Positions 1 to 64,000 of a stretch of DNA of 64,000 nucleotides are shown here, one piece after another. Source of the DNA: Amorphochlora amoebiformis (lineage: Eukaryota; Cercozoa; Chlorarachniophyceae). The notes under the pieces were generated by a model, which ran no database searches, was not told the DNA's origin, and worked only from the letters and a program-made list of their open reading frames with translations. The stretch's first letter is position 1. The number at the start of each line of letters is the position of its first letter. Position numbers and translations under genes: made by a program. Location of the stretch: NCBI GenBank assembly GCA_054601695.1, contig BAAHQB010000012.1:1426001-1490000 (forward strand), written 5' to 3'.

Positions 1-132
1 GCTATTTTTTCTGTTGGATTGCATCTGTTGGATTGTATTTGGTGTGCCCTAGGGGGCAGTTTTATTTCACTTTTGGTTTTAAACACACGATTTTATGGTT
101 GGATATATTTGTTATGTATAATATATATGTCT

Positions 133-201
<69 letters not shown>

Positions 202-291
202 TGTGTTATTTACGGGTGTACCCCAAAAAATATTGTGTACACACATAAAACTTAATGAATGTTTACATATATAATTCTGTCCATATGTGTA

Positions 292-326
<35 letters not shown>

Positions 327-1484
327 CTCTTAAATACATTTTTATGTCCATATATATTTGCACAACCCTAAGCCAAACTCTGACCCTAACCCTATTCTTA
401 TATATGTATATATATATATATATGTATATACTTACATACATTTATATGTTCATATATATTTGCATAACACTTAGCCAAACTCTGACACTAACCCTATTCC
501 TGACCCTAACCGTAACCCTAATCCTGACCTAACCCTAACCCTAACCCTAAACTTGACCCTAACCCTAACCCTAACCGATCCTAACCCTAACCCTAAGCCT
601 AAGCCTAGCAGAAGTCTAAGCCTAAGTCTAAGCCTAACCCTAAGTTCCCCTTGACCATAAGAGTAAGGTTAAGTCTAAGGCTAAGCCTAAGTCTAAGGCT
701 TGCCCTAAGCCTACCCCTAACCCTGACCCTAAGCCTAAGCCTAACCCTAAGCCTAAGCCTAACCCTAAGCCTAAGTCTAAGCCTAAGTCTAAGCCCGACC
801 CTAAGTTTCCCGAGTAAGGTTAAGCGTAAGGCTAACTTACCCTAAGCCTAACCTAACCCTAAGCCTAACCCTAAGCCTAAGCCTAAGTCTAAGCCTAAGC
901 CTAAGTCTAAGCCTAAGTCTAAGCCTAACCTAAGTTTCCCCCGACCATAAGAGTAAGGTTAAATCTAAGCCTAAGCCCTAGTCTAAGGCTTACCCTAAGC
1001 GTAACCCTAAGCGTAACCTAAGCCTAAGCCGAGCCCTAAGCCTAACCGTAAACCTGTTTATAAGCCTAATCCTAACCCTAAGCCTAAGGCTAAGCCTAAG
1101 TCTAAGCTAACCCTAAGCTTCCCCTGACCCTAAGAGTAAGGTTAAGCCTGGGGCTAAGCCTAAGTCTAAGGCTTACCCTAAGCCTAAACCTAACCCTAAG
1201 CCTAACCCTAACCCTAACCCTAAGCCTAACCCTAACCCTAAGCCTAAGGCTAAGCCTAAGTTTAAGCCTAACTCTAAATCTCCCCTGACCCTAAGAGTAA
1301 GGTTAAGTCTAAGGCTAAGCCTAAGTCTAACCTAAGCCTAAACCTAACGCTAATCCTGAGCCTAAGCCTAAGCCTAACCCTAAGCGTAAGCCTAAGCCTA
1401 AGGCTAAGCCTAAGGCTAAGTTTCTCCTGACCCTAAGGGTAAGATTAAGTCTAAGGCTTTGGGTTAAGCTAAGGGTAACCCTAG
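1..1484. repeat. Subtelomere-like degenerate repeat block
   Basis: The first 500 bases are mostly (TA)n tracts with a few telomere-type CCCTAA units from about 365. From about 500 to 1480 the sequence is a degenerate array of CCTAAG, TCTAAG and CCCTAA hexamers. Within it a marker reading roughly TTCCCCTGACCCTAAGAGTA recurs near 645, 805, 935, 1117, 1273 and 1421, so the array has a higher-order period of about 130-185 bases. No credible coding exon was seen. It ends at CCCTAG directly before the first ATG of the next gene. Confidence 0.8.
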
Positions 1485-35317
<33,833 letters not shown>

Positions 35318-35634
35318 TGGGATAGTTTTCCATTTAGCTTGGTGTAAATTACACAACAGTATATCCAGATTATGATAAATTTCGATTGTTATATCATGAT
35401 TTATGACTTACTTCTCATAATATGAGGACATTCTGGACATTACTAGCATTACGAGTCTACGACAACTAGTATAATCCTTCCGCTAGCTACTACTGCTAGA
35501 CTGTACTAGCTACTAGAATCCACATATCATGGTATCTAGCGCTAGATTATTAAACTTATTGTATAACTAGTATAGTCTAGATAGTAATAATTACTGTTTG
35601 GACATTACACATATGAAATATATATGTATCGTAC

Positions 35635-35699
<65 letters not shown>

Positions 35700-35862
35700 A
35701 GTATATGTATATTCTATGTATTTATACAAATGAATGAATTTACATATTGTTCGTGATTCCTGAGGATTAAGAATATCCGACAAAAAACTTAATTACAACC
35801 GTAGTTATATATAAGTCAGCGCTGCAACTGCTACCTACTTCCCCCAGCTCGCATAGCTCCTG
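35318..35862. other. Intergenic region between convergent genes
   Basis: About 545 bases separate the stop of the giant gene from the stop of the minus-strand NAA38-like gene. It holds mostly AT-rich unique DNA with many CTAGTA-type words at 35440-35580 and one (TA)n tract at about 35640-35695. No gene was seen. It should contain both 3' UTRs. Confidence 0.5.
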
Positions 35863-36293
35863 TTATCTGTCCTGCCTTTCCTTACCTGTTTGAGCCGCAG
35901 CCTGAGCCAGCGCCATAAGGTCCTCAGTCGCCGGAACCCCAGACTTTTTTTCCGCCTTCTTCGTCTGCAGCGTGCTCAGATCTCCAAGATAGGCCTCGAC
36001 CTTCAAGACGTGTTTCCCAGGGATGAGAATTTGCCCTAGCAGTCTAGGTTTGGCTGATACATAGGAGGATGAGCACATGTTTGGTGAAAGACGTAGCATT
36101 ATAAAAGCCGAAGACCTTTCTCATCGTCGAGGATTTGTTGTGCATCTAGCAGGATTATATTCAGGTGGTCATCGACGCAGGAGAACCTACCCATGACGTT
36201 CCTGCCGTCTGAGACTTTCAAGCGGATTGGTAGTCCAATAAGGTCGCGTACGGAGGCCTCGCGGGTTGCTTGGGCAGTAGGGTCGGACTCCAT
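35863..36293 (-). CDS. NAA38: LSM-domain protein, NAA38/LSMD1-like
   Basis: Two exons on the minus strand, 36293-36116 and 36053-35863, are joined across a 62-nt GT-AG intron (36054-36115), giving 122 residues, close to the usual length of NAA38. The LSM/Sm core is clear: IGLPIRLKVSDGRNVMGRF, then VDDHLNIILLDAQ, then, across the intron, LLGQILIPGKHVLKVE, the second Sm motif. NAA38 family proteins are the auxiliary subunit of the NatC N-terminal acetyltransferase; the sequence cannot exclude another divergent LSM protein. The C-terminus is Lys/Ala/Gln-rich. The start is the first ATG, and the stop is TAA. The gene is divergent from the V-ATPase gene, with 230 bases between their ATGs. Its intron has no simple repeat. 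Confidence 0.75.
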
Positions 36294-36523
36294 GATGGCT
36301 TTATGTGATTGACATTATATTAGATATTGAATTTGATATCTGCATATTGGGAATCTAATATGGAAATCCCATTTTTAAATCAGATATGTTAATATAATAA
36401 TAATATGTGTCAATATCTAGATATTGATTTTCTAAATATCAATACAATGCGAAATAATTCTGCGGAAGGTGAGAAAGTAAAAGTTCGGCATCGCGCAATC
36501 CCTGATTCCTTCCAAGCTTCGTC
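36294..36523. promoter_or_regulatory. Divergent promoter region
   Basis: The 230 bases between the start codons of the NAA38-like and V-ATPase genes must hold both promoters and 5' UTRs. It is AT-rich, with several GATATT/AATATC words. At 36410-36427 lies a perfect 18-bp palindrome, TCAATATCTAGATATTGA, a plausible site for a dimeric regulator. No TATA box or initiator could be assigned with confidence. Confidence 0.45.
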
Positions 36524-37193
36524 ATGCTGGCTCCACTCCTGCTGTTTGAATGCACTTCCTCTGCCCCTTTCTTTGGATTCATGGGCGTGGCCTCTGCCCT
36601 CGTTTTCGCTAGTAAGTTCCCAAGAATTTGGCACTGAAAAAATAAACGGAATAAGTGTGTTTTTGCACTTACAAATTGACTTTTCACTGGGAACTCACCT
36701 GTATCTTCTTCCCTTAGACCTTGGAGCTGCGTACGGAACAGCTAAATCTGGTGTTGGTATCATGTCCATGGGTGTCATGCATCATGAGGCTGTTATGAAG
36801 AATATCATTCCAGTGGTCATGGCTGGTGTGTTGGGTATTTACGGTCTTATTGTTGCTGTGATCCTCATCCAAGCAGGTATTCGTCATCACGATCTACTTG
36901 AATCAAGTCTCTAACACATTTATGCTCACTCAGTTTCCGGTGATACATACTCTGATTACAATGGCTACGCCCACCTCGCTTCCGGTTTAGCTTGTGGCCT
37001 CTCTGGACTTGCCGCCGGTATGGCTATCGGCATCGTTGGCGACGCTGGTGTCCGTGCCAACGCTCAGCAGGAGAAGCTATTCGTCGGAATGATCCTCATC
37101 CTCATTTTCGCGGAGGCTCTCGGGCTTTACGGGTTGATCGTGGCCCTCATCCTCTCCCAGTCCAGCGAAAACTGTACTCCCAAAACCACTTAG
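36524..37193 (+). CDS. V-type ATPase proteolipid subunit c
   Basis: Three exons, 36524-36611, 36718-36876 and 36934-37193, join in phase across introns of 106 and 57 nt to give 168 residues, about the family length. Subunit c forms the membrane rotor ring of the V-ATPase, which pumps protons into vacuoles and endomembrane compartments. Family signatures are [13 protein letters not shown] after the first helix, [18 protein letters not shown] in the second hairpin, [20 protein letters not shown], and the fourth helix [19 protein letters not shown], whose Glu (FAEALG) matches the proton-carrying residue. Four membrane helices are visible. The start MLAPLLLF is the ATG that opens the first helix in frame; the stop is TAG. 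The introns are short and unique-sequence, unlike those of PGK next door. A nearby longer frame from 36405 is out of phase and is not the product. Confidence 0.93.
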
Positions 37194-37602
37194 AATTTTG
37201 GTCCAGGGATCGAGTTTTACGACAGCAGAGCGCATTGCTAGCATCTGAGCTTGTTTACTCGAAATCTATAATCCTTATTATTATACAATTTTGGATTGAA
37301 TATCTCTACACGTTGATGGATAATTTCTCGTGCGATGAATTAGAAAGTAATATAACTTCTTACACATGTACACGACATACTGGTGCCAACAAGCTGAATC
37401 CAAACTTGAGCACTGGGATGTCTCCAATCTCTTTTTAAGTTCCCCAGCCTAGACAGCATTGTGTCTGTTTGTACTACCCTGACCACCAGTAGCTACCATG
37501 CGGCATTCGGCAGCCATTGCCGAAAAACTAATTTCCTTAATTATTTTTCGTGGCGCGCCAAACATACCCCCCTGCTCTTTTCACCACCCCAACCCACAAA
37601 TC
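37194..37602. other. Intergenic region upstream of PGK
   Basis: About 400 bases of unique DNA between the V-ATPase stop and the first possible PGK ATG. It contains the V-ATPase 3' UTR and the PGK promoter. Overlapping frames on both strands near 37461-38022 have no family resemblance and overlap the PGK 5' exons, so I do not call them genes. Confidence 0.4.
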
Positions 37603-48951
<11,349 letters not shown>

Positions 48952-48983
48952 ACCTCATCTTAATTCTCTACCCATCTATATAT

Positions 48984-49065
<82 letters not shown>

Positions 49066-49089
49066 GTATATATATGTATGTATGTATAA

Positions 49090-49139
<50 letters not shown>

Positions 49140-49207
49140 ATGTAAATACATTATATACATAAGAATATAATACATGTATATGCATAAACACGTATCTACG
49201 TATTTAC

Positions 49208-49287
<80 letters not shown>

Positions 49288-49482
49288 CATATATATATAT
49301 ACAGATATATAATATACATGTACGTACAGTACATGTATGTATGTATACATACATATACAACATATATATATATATACATCACATCCATTCCATAAATCAT
49401 ACACAGAACCTCAACGCACCCTTATCCCAACGGATATTCCACACATAATCTTGTAACACTCAACGTAACCCCTGCTGAATAG
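48952..49482. other. PGK 3' region and start of next gene, mostly (TA)n
   Basis: About 530 bases after the PGK stop. (TA)n and TATG tracts fill 48980-49375; unique DNA from 49380 to 49482 could hold a first exon or promoter of the next gene. No clear polyadenylation signal or exon was identified. Confidence 0.45.
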
Positions 49483-53842
<4,360 letters not shown>

Positions 53843-54407
53843 AACCATTTTACTTACGTGTCTGATTGATATAGTCTGTCGACGATGATGACTTATGCTA
53901 GGCATCTAGTACTGAGGCTCGGCACGTAATATAATATTATGCAAATTTACCGTCATAAGAGTGGAAACTTCAACCTTAACTAGTTATAATTATTATAACA
54001 GAATCATTCAAAACTGAGTTTTATATATGTATGGTTGCACTATATTGCTAGATCCAGTTTAGTGTTATTACTGCTTAAGTGTAGTAACTCTGAGTAACGT
54101 TAAACTGCTAGCAAGTTGCTTCGTACGTTGAACTTCGCTGAGAACCAGCAGAATTATACTAATATTCTAGATATTAGGTAATACTAGTATGGTAATATCA
54201 TGGTACAGATCTCGTCTTTATTGCTCGAGGTTACAGTTATGATGGAAAAAAATCACAAATTGATCCAAGCACAGGAAAAACGCGCCCACTAAACTATATA
54301 TTTTATCGGTTCGTCGTCCGTGCAAATATGTAAATACACATGCACAATCATTTACGGTACACGCCGTAAATGACACGACGTTTATAACCACTCATGATCT
54401 TTTCCAG
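53843..54407. other. Intergenic unique DNA with a strong hairpin
   Basis: About 560 bases without simple repeats, following the TGA of the small spliced gene. At 54348-54373 a 10-bp perfect stem, TCATTTACGG and CCGTAAATGA, encloses the loop TACACG. It could be an RNA 3'-end structure or a protein site. No gene was identified. Confidence 0.5.
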
Positions 54408-54847
54408 GAACAACCAATTAGACGAATTCACTCTGGGCCAGTTCCGAAACGAATCAAACACACGATACTTCACGATCCCTACATGTAAGACTTGCACACC
54501 ACCGTAGACAGAAAAGTTACGGATGGGGTGGGGTCTTTCGCACACCAACAGATATCCCGATCTCTCTCGCGCCTCTCCGCAAGGGCCATGTTGTGGAAGA
54601 TCCCAGGAGTATACTTCGAGGCCGGATACGGGCCTTTCCCAAGTCCAACATGAGAGGAAGGCGAAACCCAAGGAGATCCCCAAGGCAGAACAGAACCCTG
54701 GAGGGGCGACGCGTAGTAGCGCAGCCATCCGGAGAGATGGGAGACTATATCAATTGGCACCATATACACAAACTGTGGCAGGCACCCGGAGCCAAAATCA
54801 GAGCACAGACCTCGCATACGACCGACCGGCGCGATCTGGGGAGATGA
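54408..54847 (+). CDS. Possible two-exon gene, product unknown
   Basis: On the plus strand CTTTTCCAG precedes an open segment 54408-54484 (NNQLDEFTLGQFRNESNTRY...), which ends at a GTAAGA donor. An acceptor CCAACAG at 54551 joins it in phase to a frame running to TGA at 54847 (IPISLAPLRKGHVVEDPRSI..., Arg-rich middle, then GDYINWHHIHKLWQAPGAK). No start exon was found; ATG at 54239 opens a short frame that cannot be joined clearly. A minus-strand frame over the same bases is also long, so the strand is not certain. The region is GC-richer and repeat-free. Confidence 0.3.
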
Positions 54848-54911
54848 ACTACTCCTCAGGTGCGGCCCGAGCAGACGATAGCGGACAACGGAGCTTGACA
54901 TAGGCCTTTGA

Positions 54912-55341
54912 TCAACCGGCGGCATGCTTGTAGCGGTTGGGGACGCTGGGGGATTAGAACGAATGATTCAGGTACCGTGCACGAATATACGAAGGTGCCG
55001 TGCTCTTTCGCGGCAACATAGCCAGTGGTAGTTGTTCGCAGGCAGGGATTTACCTTATCTTCTTGACGGTAATGGGGCGATGAGAACGGGAAATGGAGGC
55101 GGAGGGCTTGCGCCAGACTTTAGTCATGGCCCCTCGGTAGCGCGTAGTTCTGATGCTGTTCTTGTGCAAAGCACGTTTCTTCTCTCGGACGATCTGTGCG
55201 ATCGCCTTGAACAACAGGTCATTCTCGAGCTCGGAGACGGTCATTCCGGCCTAATGAAAGTGCAAGATCTTCAGACTCAACCCGAACACACATCCCGGTA
55301 AGTCGTCCCACAAGTACGGAACTTACGAAAAACTGCGACAT
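54912..55341 (-). CDS. Hypothetical 81-residue protein, three exons
   Basis: On the minus strand exon 1 (55341-55327, MSQFF) ends at GTAAGT. Exon 2 (55250-55054) starts after TTTCATTAG and reads AGMTVSELENDLLFKAIAQ, then REKKRALHKNSIRTTRYRGA and RPITVKKI, ending at GTAAAT. Exon 3 (54945-54912) starts after AATCCCCCAG, reads VPNRYKHAAG and stops at TGA. All junctions keep phase and have good splice sites; introns are 76 and 108 nt. The product is basic, with a helical-looking N-terminal third. I do not recognise the family. A start in exon 2 at MTVSELEN is the alternative. Confidence 0.5.
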
Positions 55342-56336
55342 AATAGCTCTTCTAAGAGGCTAGGGATATAGGAAAAAGGGGTACAATACAATCCTGTAAC
55401 ATGGGCAATGTCGTTGACCTTGAAGAACATTTGAAGCGTATCTTGAAGCTTTGCAGTGGCCATGGGCAGAGGAGAGGGGTCTCTTGTGTTGACCTGGGTG
55501 TGCCGGTTATTGGAGCGAGCGGGTCGTTTGCCTTCGGAGGAAAGTCCCGCCAAACCTGGCTGTTTTGGGATATAATCGCCAAAATTGCTTAAGATTAAAG
55601 ATTTTCATCAATTTCACCGAAATATCCCCGCTGGTTTCCTGGTAGAATCTACCAATTTTCGACAACAAATTCGTGCTACCCCCGGGACTACATAGTATTC
55701 CCGGCACTATCGAGAGGTCATTTCCGCTGGAAATGATCCGTAAGTACCCAGGGATTCCGGGAATGCTCGACTGTACCTGTTTTTCGAATCGGAGATATGA
55801 GCGGGGAATTTTTGGATATCTAATGTGATATACTGATATGTCTCCAAGATATCATCGTGACATAGCCATCTGTCACAGCATGTATGCGGAGATATGAGCG
55901 GCTAATTCTCCGTGTTCGAACGACCGCGGGTCAGTCTGTGTCCTTCACCAAACACCCCACCCACCCCCCCCTCTCCAATACTACCCCGGAAGACTAAGGC
56001 CGATATCTTAATTCACCAGTAGTACAGTTGACGATGGGCTTGAAAGGCAAAATGTATGTTTTAACTTTACGTGTTCGGGCTATTGTTAGCACATCCCAAA
56101 ATACTCGAAAAATACGCACATGTGTTCGGGTATGTGGGGGGGGGGTTGGGTTTACAACATTCTCATGCGAAGTATATTTCCACCTTCCCCGGGGGGGGGG
56201 AGGGAAGAGAGAAGGGAAGGGATTTGAAGGGAGTTTCGGGTTTGGGAACAACCCCTAAACACAAGTGTGTTCACATGGTTTTTCTTCAAATTAGATACCA
56301 TATGTACATAACAACTAATATGATATACATAGATGC
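55342..56336. other. Intergenic unique DNA upstream of RPF2, with G-tracts
   Basis: About 1 kb without (TA)n. It contains a short frame at 55401-55592 (MGNVVDLEEHLKRILKLC...) with an equally open minus-strand frame opposite, an inverted repeat TGGTAGAATCTACCA at 55640-55654, and two long G-tracts at about 56136-56148 and 56191-56222 (GGGGGGGGGGAGGGAAGAGA), which could form G-quadruplexes upstream of RPF2. No gene is called with confidence. Confidence 0.5.

Positions 56337-64000
<7,664 letters not shown>

Noticed and set aside
36405-36914. 169-residue plus-strand frame overlapping the V-ATPase gene
   Set aside because: It is out of phase with the conserved subunit c in exon 1 and reads through an intron; the spliced model matches the family over its whole length.
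55323-55592. Plus-strand frame MGNVVDLEEHLKRILKLC and minus-strand frames opposite
   Set aside because: Both strands are open without splice or family support; it may be the 5' region of the minus-strand hypothetical gene. Left uncalled.

Overview
This is a eukaryotic nuclear window. Protein-coding genes are cut into very short exons (typically 30-100 nt, about 50 nt on average) by GT-AG introns, and most introns are made almost entirely of low-complexity DNA: (TA)n, degenerate telomere-type repeat (CCCTAA on one strand, TTAGGG on the other), CT polypyrimidine runs, and short minisatellites. TAA, TAG and TGA all end genes, so the code looks standard. The splicing, the telomere-type repeat and the conserved proteins suggest an intron-rich eukaryote, perhaps unicellular; I cannot name a lineage.

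Layout. 1-1484: subtelomere-like degenerate repeats. 1485-35317 (+): a probable giant gene of about 48 small exons for an unrecognised protein with an IQ motif, an EF-hand-like segment and a lysine/acid-rich C-terminal tail with repeated LSDxED motifs. The 38 exons from 10188 to the stop at 35317 join in one consistent reading phase. 35863-38035: a compact island without (TA)n, with a NAA38/LSMD1-like gene (-) divergent from a V-ATPase proteolipid subunit c gene (+), both with introns of 57-106 nt. About 37603-48951 (+): phosphoglycerate kinase in about 25 exons. 49483-53842 (+): a small unrecognised gene with a duplicated exon. 53843-56336: a second compact island with an 81-residue hypothetical gene (-) and an uncertain spliced ORF (+). 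56337 to the window end (+): the first eight exons of RPF2, a Brix-domain ribosome assembly factor, cut off by the window edge.

The genes do not form a pathway; they are ordinary housekeeping genes (glycolysis, proton pump, N-terminal acetylation, ribosome assembly) plus a probable calcium/calmodulin-linked protein. The unusual biology is in the introns. In at least nine places an exon edge with its splice site has been copied into the neighbouring intron, once about 17 times and once 7 times, always beside (TA)n tracts. These copies make decoy splice sites. Telomere-type arrays directly abut exons and supply splice sites (acceptors such as CCCTAG and CTAACAG, donors such as GTTAGG). A 40-110 bp element recurs about 15 times inside these arrays, always in the same orientation as the telomere repeat. 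I saw no tRNA, rRNA, CRISPR array or recognisable transposase gene. Most long Tyr/Ile, Leu/Thr, Leu/Ser or Arg/Glu reading frames are translated simple repeats and are not listed as genes.
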